A DNA stretch of 64,000 bases from Bradyrhizobium iriomotense (GTDB lineage Bacteria; Pseudomonadota; Alphaproteobacteria; Rhizobiales; Xanthobacteraceae). Each line of letters opens with the position of its first letter. The first letter of the stretch is position 1. Below the pieces are notes generated by a model that was given only the letters and a program-made list of their open reading frames with translations, did no database searches and was not told where the DNA came from. Location: the NCBI RefSeq assembly GCF_030160715.1, contig NZ_BSOW01000002.1, forward strand, positions 310,001 to 374,000, read 5' to 3'. Shown piece by piece: positions 25,154 through 33,607 of this stretch. A program made the translations under genes and the position numbers.

Positions 25154-27577
25154 ATGAACGCTCCTCTGATTCGGCTGAACAAGGGAGATGCTGTCGTCAT
25201 CGATGGCGTCTGGTACGAAGAGAAGCTGCGCACGACGGGCTCACTGACCCTCGCTCCCATCGGCGGTGAAGTCGCCCGCACGTTCACGGCCGAGGAACTG
25301 GCGGATCTTTATTTCGATCCCGCCGGCAGGATGAAGATCGTGCGGGCATCGTCGGCCGCGCTCGAGGATGAGCTTGCTGAGACCGTGTCTCGGCCGTTCG
25401 AAAGCTTCACCCCGGATCAGCAGACCGAGATGCTTAAGCGTCTCGACTACGTCAAGGCGTGCGACCGCTTCTTCCCTAGCCGCCGCTACAGCAAACGGCC
25501 CGACGGAGGATACGCGAAGATCGCGCGGATGGTCGCTCGCTATCGCCGGCTGGTTTGGGCCAAAGCCGAAGCTTGCCATCCACACAGCCTGCGCCTTGAA
25601 AAGGTCAGTGGATCGACACTGCGCGATTGGTACGGCAGGTGGATTAGATCGGGCCGGATGCTCGGGGCTCTGGCACCACTTACTCATCTGAAGGGGAACC
25701 GAACTTCCCAATTAGACCCCGCCGTCGAGGTGATCATTGGACAATACGTTCGCGAGAAATGGCTGACATTGGAAAGGCCACCGCTAACGGTCGTCCACCA
25801 GATGATTTGCCGCCAAATCGAACTGGTAAACTCGGAGCGCAACAGCGGATCCTTGGTCGAACCGAGTGAGATGGCGGTGCGGCGCTGGATTGAGAAAAAT
25901 CTCGATCGTTATGAGATCACGTTCTACCGACGTGGACGTAAGCAAGCCGATCACGAGGCTCGTTTGACGAAGCGGGCACCTGTGGCGACTCGACCTCTGC
26001 AGATCGTGGAATTCGATGATACGCCTCTCGATATCGTCATAGTGGACGATAACGGCAAACCAAGAGGGAGGGCCTATCTAACTGCAGGAATCTGCCTTGC
26101 GACCGGCATGATCACAGGTTGGTATATCGGGACAGAGGCCCCGAGCTGGTCGACCGTGATGCAGTCGCTGCGTATGGCCGTGCTCAAGAAAGACAAGAAG
26201 GAGCTGGACGAGTGCGGAGCGGAATCGCCCTACCCAGTGTACGGTCTTCCGGAGATGATCAAGGTGGACAATGGCCCAGCGTACCGTTCGCAATCTATGG
26301 TCGCCGCAGCGGGTCAGCTTCAGTTCGAACTCCGCCTGGTGCCTGTCGGCAAGCCGCAGTTGAAAGGGAAGGTGGAGCGCTTCTTTGGCGAAGTAGCGCG
26401 CGACTTCCTTAGCCTCACGCCGGGTCGCAAGTTCGCGAACATACAGGAGCGAGGCGACTACGATTCCGAAGGTTATGCCCGCTTTACCCTCCGGGACGTG
26501 CGACGCATGTTCATGCGGTGGGTGGTCGACATCTACCACAATAGGCCCAATAGCCGAACGTTCGGACAGACGCCGCTCGAGAGGTGGCGGTCGCTGTCCG
26601 GTTACGGCGTCCGACTGCCGCCAGAAGCAATCGATTTGGCGCCCCTGATCGGTCTGATCGTGAATCGGACGATGGTGGCCGAAGGTATCACCTTCATGGG
26701 GCTCCAGTATAGCGGGCCAGCACTAAAGGATCTCCGGAAACGCGGGCATCTGGGTCAGGAATGGATGGTCAAGATCGATCCGCTGGATATCAGCCGAGTG
26801 CTTGTGCTGGACGACCGCAAGAAGCGATGGGTTGCCGTGCCATGCGTCCATCCCGAGTTGATCGAAGGCTTAACGCTCCAAATGTGGATGGACGTCGTGT
26901 CGTCCGCCCGCGACCAGACCGAACAGGGCAAGCGTGTGCGCCGCTCGACTCTTCTGAAGGCTCGCGAATACCTGATGCGAAAAGCGCGCCAGGCGGGTAA
27001 CAAGCCGCGCGGCAAGATAACCGAGAAAGAGTACCGCTGGATGCAGGAGCGGCTCGACGATCCGGACTTCGATATCTCAATGGAGCTGGACGGGTCCGTT
27101 GAGAAAACGGGGAAGCCGAGGACGCCGAAGGAGGCGGCCTCTGCGCGCCGTAAGAAACGACGGTCAACCCAACCGCCGGTATCCACTGATCTCGACCCAT
27201 CGCTTAGCGAGCCGGCATCCTCAGCAAAGGGCCATCCGCTCGCCCAGCGCGAGTTGCCCAGCGCTGCCGTCACGGCGCGCGAACGGGAAATGGCCGAGGA
27301 CATTGCGGATCTCGAGGAGAGCGAACAGCTACATGCGTTCCGCAAGGAGAGCGCTCGGAGGAACGAGGAATTCAGTACCGAAGCCGGCGCGAGTGTAGGC
27401 GTGTGCGCAACACCCGACCGCGCGCAGGAACCGGCCGAGGAACTCGCGCCCCCGCTCGCACCTGACGACGAGCCCCTAAACAGCCTCAAGACAGGGACAC
27501 AAGAACCGCGAGGCTCCGAGGCCACGCCACGGCGGCGCCTCGTAAACGAAAACGACGACGACCTATTTGGCGATTGA
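25154..27577 (+). CDS. tnsB: TnsB DDE transposase
   Basis: An 807-aa transposase of the TnsB/TniA/MuA type that binds the element ends and joins the 3' ends to target DNA. The RNase H-fold catalytic residues are seen in VEFDDTPLD (Asp at about 286), MIKVDNGPAY (about 372) and KGKVERFFGE (Glu at about 408). N-terminal DNA-binding helices come first, a beta-barrel region follows (about 500-570), and the last 150 residues are charged and low in complexity, ending ENDDDLFGD. In Tn7 such tails contact TnsC. It overlaps a TTG of tnsC by a few bases. Confidence 0.94.
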   Translation: MNAPLIRLNKGDAVVIDGVWYEEKLRTTGSLTLAPIGGEVARTFTAEELADLYFDPAGRMKIVRASSAALEDELAETVSRPFESFTPDQQTEMLKRLDYVKACDRFFPSRRYSKRPDGGYAKIARMVARYRRLVWAKAEACHPHSLRLEKVSGSTLRDWYGRWIRSGRMLGALAPLTHLKGNRTSQLDPAVEVIIGQYVREKWLTLERPPLTVVHQMICRQIELVNSERNSGSLVEPSEMAVRRWIEKNLDRYEITFYRRGRKQADHEARLTKRAPVATRPLQIVEFDDTPLDIVIVDDNGKPRGRAYLTAGICLATGMITGWYIGTEAPSWSTVMQSLRMAVLKKDKKELDECGAESPYPVYGLPEMIKVDNGPAYRSQSMVAAAGQLQFELRLVPVGKPQLKGKVERFFGEVARDFLSLTPGRKFANIQERGDYDSEGYARFTLRDVRRMFMRWVVDIYHNRPNSRTFGQTPLERWRSLSGYGVRLPPEAIDLAPLIGLIVNRTMVAEGITFMGLQYSGPALKDLRKRGHLGQEWMVKIDPLDISRVLVLDDRKKRWVAVPCVHPELIEGLTLQMWMDVVSSARDQTEQGKRVRRSTLLKAREYLMRKARQAGNKPRGKITEKEYRWMQERLDDPDFDISMELDGSVEKTGKPRTPKEAASARRKKRRSTQPPVSTDLDPSLSEPASSAKGHPLAQRELPSAAVTAREREMAEDIADLEESEQLHAFRKESARRNEEFSTEAGASVGVCATPDRAQEPAEELAPPLAPDDEPLNSLKTGTQEPRGSEATPRRRLVNENDDDLFGD

Positions 27578-27588
27578 GGAGACGTTTA

Positions 27589-28698
27589 GTGACCGAAAAC
27601 TCCCAGAAGAAAATCATCGACGAGGTCATGCGAGACGCCGACGAGGCGCTCTATTCCGAGATCGATCCGGACCGTAAGTTCAATCGACTACGCACGACGG
27701 ACCCGCAGCGTCTCGCGCGAAGAGCCAAATTGAAGGCATTCCGCGCCATCGACGTTTCGACGGCAAAGGCTGTCGCAGCGAAGCAGTATTTCGAGGGGAT
27801 GCGCGACCGCGTCGACGCGGGTATCGAAGGCAACTGCCTTGTCCTTCACGGTCGATCCGGCGCAGGCAAGACGCACATCATTAAGCGGCTTGTCGCCGAC
27901 CCGGATCTGCAGCCGCAGGAAACCGAGGAAGGTAAATACCGCCCGCTTCTGAAGATCGTGGCTCCCGCGCCGTGTACGCTGAAGACGCTTGGGCTCCGGA
28001 TCCTCCACCGTCTCGGTTACCGGCCCAAGAAGTCATTGCGCGAAAACGAGGTCTGGGATCGGGTGGAAGCGAACATGAGGGCTCAAGGCGTCGCGATCCT
28101 AGTCATCGACGAGATGCACAACGTATTAGCTGGCCGCAATGCCGTCGAGCGACACAAGATCGCGATGACACTAAAATCACTTATGGTCTCGGAGGAGAAT
28201 CCGGTCCAACTGATCCTGGCCGGACTTGATTCTCTGAAGACATTCGTCACCGGCTACAGCGAGCTTCACCGCAGGACCCATTTCGTCGAACTCGTCGCGT
28301 TGGAAGGCGTCAAAGATTCAAAGAAGATCGTCAAGTTCCTGAAAGGCCTCGAGGAGAAGCTGAGCATGCGCACATGCGGCTTCACGACGCACGACATGCC
28401 GCACCGGTTTTGGTTCGCATCTCGCGGGCTTGTGGGACGCATGGCCTACTTCGCACAGGAGGCGGCCACCATCGCCGTCTCGCTCGACGACGACATCGTC
28501 CGCGAGGAACACCTCGCGGAAGCATACAGCCGGCCGTATGGCGTCGGCGACGATGAGAACCCGTTCCTTGTCTTGAATCCGCGCACACTGAAGCTCCCGA
28601 AGAAAGAGGAGGACATCCGGGATGACGACGAGACCTTCTTGCGCGGTACCCGAAGGAAAGAGCCCGCGGATAGTGAAGAGGAGTTGTCCGAAGATTGA
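27589..28698 (+). CDS. tnsC: TnsC/TniB-type AAA+ regulator
   Basis: A 369-aa ATPase that links target selection by TniQ proteins to TnsA/TnsB. Walker A is GRSGAGKTH and Walker B VAILVIDEMHNVL, as usual for the TniB/TnsC group; arginine-rich and C-terminal acidic segments (EELSED) follow. The GTG at 27589 has a GAGGAG site 7 bases upstream and is preferred over the TTG at 27574, which overlaps tnsB. Its 3' end overlaps the tniQ frame, so the two are probably translated in a coupled manner. Confidence 0.92.
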   Translation: MTENSQKKIIDEVMRDADEALYSEIDPDRKFNRLRTTDPQRLARRAKLKAFRAIDVSTAKAVAAKQYFEGMRDRVDAGIEGNCLVLHGRSGAGKTHIIKRLVADPDLQPQETEEGKYRPLLKIVAPAPCTLKTLGLRILHRLGYRPKKSLRENEVWDRVEANMRAQGVAILVIDEMHNVLAGRNAVERHKIAMTLKSLMVSEENPVQLILAGLDSLKTFVTGYSELHRRTHFVELVALEGVKDSKKIVKFLKGLEEKLSMRTCGFTTHDMPHRFWFASRGLVGRMAYFAQEAATIAVSLDDDIVREEHLAEAYSRPYGVGDDENPFLVLNPRTLKLPKKEEDIRDDDETFLRGTRRKEPADSEEELSED

Positions 28699-30487
28699 GA
28701 TCCGGCCGCGCCGCAACTTCGGAGAAGGGGCCATCGGTTATCTTATGCGGCTGGCCCACGCTCATGGGGTTCCTGAATTGCCAGAGATGCTGCTCCAGTT
28801 CGGGATCCCCTGGTTCAAGCTTGCCCAGGGGAAGCAGGTGAACGTGCTAGCCCATGCTGCGGACGTCGACTTTGCGGCGCTTTCGTTCGACACGGGCACG
28901 GTGATGAACGGCGGGGTGCAGCTGCGGGGAGAGCGGCTTTTCCGCGGGCAATGGTCGGTGCACGCCGGCCGCCGCGCGTGTTTCGAATGTCTGGCCGAAG
29001 ATCCAATGAAAGGAGGATTACCGCGCCGATGGCATCGGGCCTGGTGGGACGTTCAGCCGTTGACGGTATGCGCAGTGCACCGGGCACCGCTCATCGGCTC
29101 TTGTCCTCGATGCGGGGAGCGCCTGGACTTTACTTCCACCTCCGTCGATTGCTGTCCGAACGGTCATGCCCTCGTCCAGGCACGCGGTTGCGCGCACAGG
29201 ATCACCGATTGTTCCGGAGATGCATACTTGTCGGGGCGTCTTGGAGCCGTCCCTCGAGTTACCTGCGAGGTGCTCGACAAAGGGACCCTAGGCGAAGTGA
29301 TTCAAGCTCTCGACCTAGTGGGGGCGGCTTCCTTGAAGGGGCACGCGCTGCGCGAGGCGCGCGACCTCGACAGGCACCTTGTGCTTGACGCCGGCTATCG
29401 TGTGTTCGCGGCTTGGCCTCTGGCCTTAGATTCCATTTTGGACGGATTGCTCGCCCGCTCAGGCATCGGGCCAGGAAAATGGGGAGCCGCAGCTGCTTAC
29501 GGCCACTTTCATACTGGCCTCAACGAACTGCGGAACGGCCCAATCGCCGCGGCACTAAAGGAACGAACAAGGCGACATGCGATCGCCAATGGAGTGGCGA
29601 TTTCGCGCACCGTGTTCGGGGTCGCCCAGACTGCCAAGGACCTCTGCTCGATCAAAGACGCCGCAAGTCGTTTGGGCCTGGGCTTCGACCGCGCCCGCCG
29701 TGAACTCGCCCATCGAGGCCTGGTACCAGCACGCACGCGTCGCGGCACACCCGTTGTGATCCCACAAACGGCGGTCGATAACTTGATCTCAGAAAGGCTC
29801 GGTACAGTTAAGATCAAACAGGCGGCGCAAGATCTGCGAATCGGACGCACTCAGGCGCGTCGGCTCGTCGCAGCCGGAATTATCGAAAGGCGAGGGGCGC
29901 TTCGGCGCAGCGACATCGATGGACTTCTGCAAAAATTGTCCAGCCGAGCACCGACGCACATAGGGCGCGACGGGGTCCCGCTTCCGCGCGCATGTCGGAG
30001 CGCGCGGCTTCCAATCGAAGCCGCCGTCGCCGCTATTCTGCAAGGGCGCGCGTCCCTTGCTGGCTACCGCTCCGGACGGGGCCTTGAAGGAATTTACGCA
30101 CGCATCTCGGATTTGCGCGCTCTGGGCAAAGATCACCGCGACGCAATGACGATAGAAGATGCTGCTCGGACACTGAAGCTGAAGTGGGAAACTGTTAAGA
30201 AGCTCACCCAGCTGCGTCTGATTCGCGCCGGCAACGCTGGAATCCCCCGCGCCGCAATCGAGGCCTTTCAGGCGGATTTTGTGGCTGGCGCCCATCTAGC
30301 ACAGGCGGCCGGCCTGCGCCCACGCACCTTAATGAAGGTTATGTCAAAGGCTGGTATATGTCCGGTAGTAGCTCCTCCGCGTTGTCGTCAGGTTTTTTAC
30401 CGCCGCGAGGAGATCCTGAATGCATCGCAGTTCCGATCGAAACATCCCTTAGTACATTCGGCGGCCCTTCGAAATAGAGCTGGATGA
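28673..30487 (+). CDS. tniQ: TniQ/TnsD-family target selector 1
   Basis: A TniQ-family protein of about 604 aa. The N-terminal TniQ domain has the usual layout: RRNFGEGAIGYLMRLAHAHG, then a first zinc site CFECL, a Trp-rich HRAWWDVQPLTVCAVH and CPRCGE. The rest (about 250-600) contains several helix-turn-helix-like stretches (IKDAASRLGLGFDRARRELA, IKQAAQDLRIGRTQARRLVA, IEDAARTLKLKWETVKKLTQ), fitting sequence-specific target recognition as in TnsD. The open frame reaches back to an ATG at 28622; a GTG at 28673 reduces the overlap with tnsC. Its likely target could be the gyrB 3' end (inference). Confidence 0.85.
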   Translation: MKRSCPKIEIRPRRNFGEGAIGYLMRLAHAHGVPELPEMLLQFGIPWFKLAQGKQVNVLAHAADVDFAALSFDTGTVMNGGVQLRGERLFRGQWSVHAGRRACFECLAEDPMKGGLPRRWHRAWWDVQPLTVCAVHRAPLIGSCPRCGERLDFTSTSVDCCPNGHALVQARGCAHRITDCSGDAYLSGRLGAVPRVTCEVLDKGTLGEVIQALDLVGAASLKGHALREARDLDRHLVLDAGYRVFAAWPLALDSILDGLLARSGIGPGKWGAAAAYGHFHTGLNELRNGPIAAALKERTRRHAIANGVAISRTVFGVAQTAKDLCSIKDAASRLGLGFDRARRELAHRGLVPARTRRGTPVVIPQTAVDNLISERLGTVKIKQAAQDLRIGRTQARRLVAAGIIERRGALRRSDIDGLLQKLSSRAPTHIGRDGVPLPRACRSARLPIEAAVAAILQGRASLAGYRSGRGLEGIYARISDLRALGKDHRDAMTIEDAARTLKLKWETVKKLTQLRLIRAGNAGIPRAAIEAFQADFVAGAHLAQAAGLRPRTLMKVMSKAGICPVVAPPRCRQVFYRREEILNASQFRSKHPLVHSAALRNRAG

Positions 30488-30727
30488 CTGCTCGTTCAGT
30501 ACATCCGGGAAACGGAGTTGCTCGTCGCATGCTCGGCCTGACGGCTGCTTGCGCTCTCGTAGACTCCGCAAGAACTAGCTTGGATTTACCTGTGCGGATC
30601 ACTCTGTCCGTTTGAACAATACCCTTCGAGTTCGTTTACTGTGAGTCGCATCATTGGCTGCTTCTAATCAATTTTAGCTGCCAGCAGTAGCGATCGGAAA
30701 CTCTGGCTGACTACGACATCGTCGTAG
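30488..30727. promoter_or_regulatory. Gap before second tniQ with perfect palindrome
   Basis: A 240-bp gap. At 30710-30728, ACTACGAC-ATC-GTCGTAGT is a perfect 8-bp inverted repeat that touches the first possible start (TTG 30728) of the next gene. It may be an operator or a translation-limiting hairpin. AT-rich stretches at 30660-30680 could be a promoter. Confidence 0.4.
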
Positions 30728-31747
30728 TTGCTAGAGGATCCAGGCTTGAATTCCACGACATCTGAAAGAGCAGCCGGCCGACCCAATCATCCGCCTCTGA
30801 GCGCGCGCGTAGTTCTCTTTCCTGACGAACCAGCATATGGGCTTGCCCAGCGGCTCGCGCGGCGCAATGGCGTTAATTCGTTGGCGTCGTTTTGCGCAGA
30901 TATGGGTATATCTGCTGCCGATCTTATCAACGGTCGCGCGGCGGACAGAATTGCTGCATTGGCCAGAGCAGATCTCGATTCCCTTGAACGCGTCACCGTC
31001 AGGGCGGAGCAAGACCAACAGATTCGCCTAGGTGGCGAGTTCCTAAAGCAAGATCAGTGGTCTTTCCGTTCGCTGCGGGTCTGCCCGGAATGTCTTCGCG
31101 AGGACCTTAAAGGGACGGGACATCCCGACTACAGGGCTCACAAGAGATCTTGGTGGAATCTGACCTTTATCCATGCCTGTCCGTTCCATGGCACCTTTTT
31201 GGTCACTCGGTCTCCTGCCGATATTCGAAACAGCCTCGATCCTGAAGTCCTCGATGTTCGTTATGCTGGGGGCGGGAATTGCGACTTGGCGCTGGTACCA
31301 ATTGACGGAAGACGTCTTACGGACATCAGGCCCGAAAAATATTTCTTGGGGCGGCTCGGCTTCATGCCGCGGAGTAATCACGAAACGCTCGACGCTCTTT
31401 CGCTTGGGCAAGCAGTTGAGCTGCTCGATCGCATCGGCACAGCGGCGGTCGGTGGAGTCCATCCCGACGAATATTGCAGCGTCTTTTTGTCACGCGACGT
31501 CCTGGTCGCGGGATATACGATCCTTGGCGGAGGACGACCTGCGCTTGCTCGGCTGTTTCTAAAACTAAAAGCAGATCTTGGTGCCGCCGAGAGCCAATGG
31601 ATACCTCGAGCAAGGTACGGGCCGCTCTACGCTTGGCTCTTCCATGTTTCGACTCGCGACATCGACGCATTCGAACCCATACGGCGGATATTCCTCGAAT
31701 GCATCGGTTCACCTACGCCGAGCGATTTAGTGACGCTCCAGCCCTGA
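30728..31747 (+). CDS. TniQ-family protein 2, short
   Basis: A protein of up to 339 aa with only the TniQ-type N-terminal domain: VVLFPDEPAYGLAQRLARRN, the zinc motif CPECL, WWNLTFIHACPFHG with the second pair, and a shorter C-terminal helical region. It lacks the repeated DNA-binding helices of the first TniQ. Short TniQ proteins often serve other target pathways, for example mobile-plasmid or RNA-guided targeting in CRISPR-associated elements; no Cas gene is present here. The first in-frame start is TTG at 30728 and the true start may be later. It has its own upstream gap, so it may be separately transcribed. Confidence 0.8.
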   Translation: MLEDPGLNSTTSERAAGRPNHPPLSARVVLFPDEPAYGLAQRLARRNGVNSLASFCADMGISAADLINGRAADRIAALARADLDSLERVTVRAEQDQQIRLGGEFLKQDQWSFRSLRVCPECLREDLKGTGHPDYRAHKRSWWNLTFIHACPFHGTFLVTRSPADIRNSLDPEVLDVRYAGGGNCDLALVPIDGRRLTDIRPEKYFLGRLGFMPRSNHETLDALSLGQAVELLDRIGTAAVGGVHPDEYCSVFLSRDVLVAGYTILGGGRPALARLFLKLKADLGAAESQWIPRARYGPLYAWLFHVSTRDIDAFEPIRRIFLECIGSPTPSDLVTLQP

Positions 31748-31791
31748 ACAATCGCAACGTCCTCGCCGAACCGGCAACTACAAGCAAGCCA

Positions 31792-32811
31792 ATGAACGAC
31801 ACCATCCTCCATATCGCGGTTCCCTACACCGTCGAATTCATTCGATACCGACGCCGAAAAATCGAAGGCGCCATCGTTTGGGGCGCAGGACCAGTTACTA
31901 TCCGCACCGCAACAGAGAAGGATGCGCCGGTCGCGTACCGAGTCCGTAATCACGCCGGTTCGTCAGGTGTTGAATATGATATTCGGTGGCTTGACGGAAA
32001 GCTGTGGTGGCCGGCGTTCGATGGACCCCGCCCAATGACCTCGGGGGATTTTGTTTCCAGTGCCAAGGCGCCCACTGGATGCCTGTTGAATATGATGAAC
32101 TTGTCGCCAGCGACCTTGTTCTCGCCTCGCCACATCACTACGGAGCTTATCGATCACATCCCAGGAAGGCTCATTTCCTCTTCAAAAACCGAGCGATGGA
32201 GAACAGCCCGTCGCGCGGCCTCGTGCGTCCTATTTTGTGGAGACTCCGTGTACATTCAAGGAGGACCGCCTGCCTACTTCGGTGTTTCAAACGACAGGGG
32301 GACGCCGCTGATACTATCAATGGAGGTTGGCAGATTACATCCTATGGGGAGCCAGCCCATCGATTGGTGGCTTCCAGGGGCAATTGCAAGCCGACGGCGG
32401 CAGGCAACGCGCCGCTCGCTGGTCTTCCGCGTGGAAGAAGCAGAAGAAAGCCGTCGCGCGCTGGAGTTCGAAGACTACCGCCTACAGTTCGATAGGACCG
32501 TGATCAAATGCTTAGATGTCTCGGAGAAGCCTGATCCGGTCGAGGTATGCGCCGACGCCGTCGCACGCGCGTTGCTTGATGGCGACAGGGCCGGCACTCG
32601 ACAAAATGTGCATCGAAGTGAACTTCTTTCGGTCCAAAGCTGCCGTGAATTAATTCACAATAGCCTCGCGAAGCATTCTCCAGAATCGTTCGAGAAGCAA
32701 TTTGGATTGAAATTTGAGTGGGCTCAACGAGCGATCAATCGGCTCGATGAGCGGTTTCCGGAAGCTCCCCTCAGCCCCGAGCATCTGGAGTTGCTTAGTC
32801 AACTCGCTTGA
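31792..32811 (+). CDS. Orphan protein of the transposition region
   Basis: A 339-aa protein starting MNDTILHIAVPYTVEFIRYR. The open frame extends further upstream to 31474 but overlaps tniQ 2 there and loses coding character, so the ATG at 31792, 44 bp after tniQ 2, is chosen. The N-terminal region contains W-rich beta-like segments (EYDIRWLDGKLWWPAFDG) and the C-terminus is helical. It matches no family I recognise. Its position as the last gene of the unit suggests a role in transposition or target choice, comparable in place (not in sequence) to TnsE. Confidence 0.7.
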   Translation: MNDTILHIAVPYTVEFIRYRRRKIEGAIVWGAGPVTIRTATEKDAPVAYRVRNHAGSSGVEYDIRWLDGKLWWPAFDGPRPMTSGDFVSSAKAPTGCLLNMMNLSPATLFSPRHITTELIDHIPGRLISSSKTERWRTARRAASCVLFCGDSVYIQGGPPAYFGVSNDRGTPLILSMEVGRLHPMGSQPIDWWLPGAIASRRRQATRRSLVFRVEEAEESRRALEFEDYRLQFDRTVIKCLDVSEKPDPVEVCADAVARALLDGDRAGTRQNVHRSELLSVQSCRELIHNSLAKHSPESFEKQFGLKFEWAQRAINRLDERFPEAPLSPEHLELLSQLA

Positions 32812-33607
32812 TAGTTAGCTTCGAGGAAAATGCGGAGAGAGCGTACCACGCGCGCGTACGTTTGGTGCCGTCAAAGCTGGGGCTTTTTATCAACCGATTG
32901 GGCTTTCGCTCGTCGCTATCAATTGGCGGAGAGAGTGGGACTCAGAGCCACCCCTGGAGCAAGACCAAATATCGCTGCAAAAACAGCATCTTCCGGTTAG
33001 CCGTGTGATTAACGTGTACCGCGAACGTGTACGTGGCGCAAGTTGGCTTTCAGTGACCATCCAAGGTCGGACACGATAACTGAATCCTTGCCTCGCCGCC
33101 GATGCAGCGGGAGGGCGCCTAGGCGCTCTCCGTTCTACAGATCCGGTCGGAAATGACACTTGAATCTCGCCCACGACTACTCAGCGGGTTGCGGATCAGG
33201 CACCAGATCCGCACTCCCGTCAGGGAGTGACGCGCGCGCATTCGAACGCATGCGAGTAAGGACCTCTCCAGATGCATCTCGTCAAAAGCAGATCGATTGT
33301 TGACCTGGAACCCGCGGCTAGCCGCAGGCCTTCGGTTTGCGCCCTGCCGCAACTCTAGTTTGCTCCCCACGAGGAGCCGGAGATCGCGGCACCAACGGTC
33401 GAGGGCCGACCGTCGAGCATGTGGCGATCTGGCTCAGCGCGCCTACGACGGCTCGCGGCTGACGTATGGATTTCCGGTAAGATGGCGGCCGGGGCGATGC
33501 GGCGACGGGTTTGCGAAATGAATTAGCAAATCCAGAGCGTGGGCGGGAGTGCTAGGCTAGTCCCGACGACCGCGGCGGCGGGCGCGCCACGGCAGGAGCT
33601 GCCGATC
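32812..33607. other. Gap rich in inverted repeats at the end of the island
   Basis: About 800 bp with no gene. Several strong inverted repeats cluster here: a 22-bp near-perfect palindrome at 33110-33131 (10 of 11 pairs), GCGGATC with GATCCGC at 33191-33212, CACTCCC-GTCA-GGGAGTG at 33212-33229, and the palindrome GCGGCTAGCCGC at 33313-33324. A short direct repeat of GTGTAC occurs at 33014-33030. Part of this may be the transcription end of the transposition region and the promoter of the sensor kinase. It also contains GTCAGGGA, which is the complement of the repeat core beside gyrB. Confidence 0.45.
33191..33229. terminator. Two adjoining perfect hairpins
   Basis: Stem GCGGATC/GATCCGC with an 8-base loop (33191-33212) is directly followed by stem CACTCCC/GGGAGTG with loop GTCA (33212-33229). 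No T-run follows, so a classical intrinsic terminator is not certain. A protein-binding or recombination site is another possibility. Confidence 0.35.

Noticed and set aside
30728-32811. CRISPR array or Cas genes next to the short TniQ (as in CRISPR-associated transposons)
   Set aside because: No regularly spaced repeats and no Cas-like protein were seen in this region or elsewhere in the window.
33000-33075. Possible right end of the Tn7-like element (TGTC on the complement at about 33072)
   Set aside because: After TGTC the sequence does not match the candidate end beside gyrB and lacks the TCCCTGAC-type repeats.
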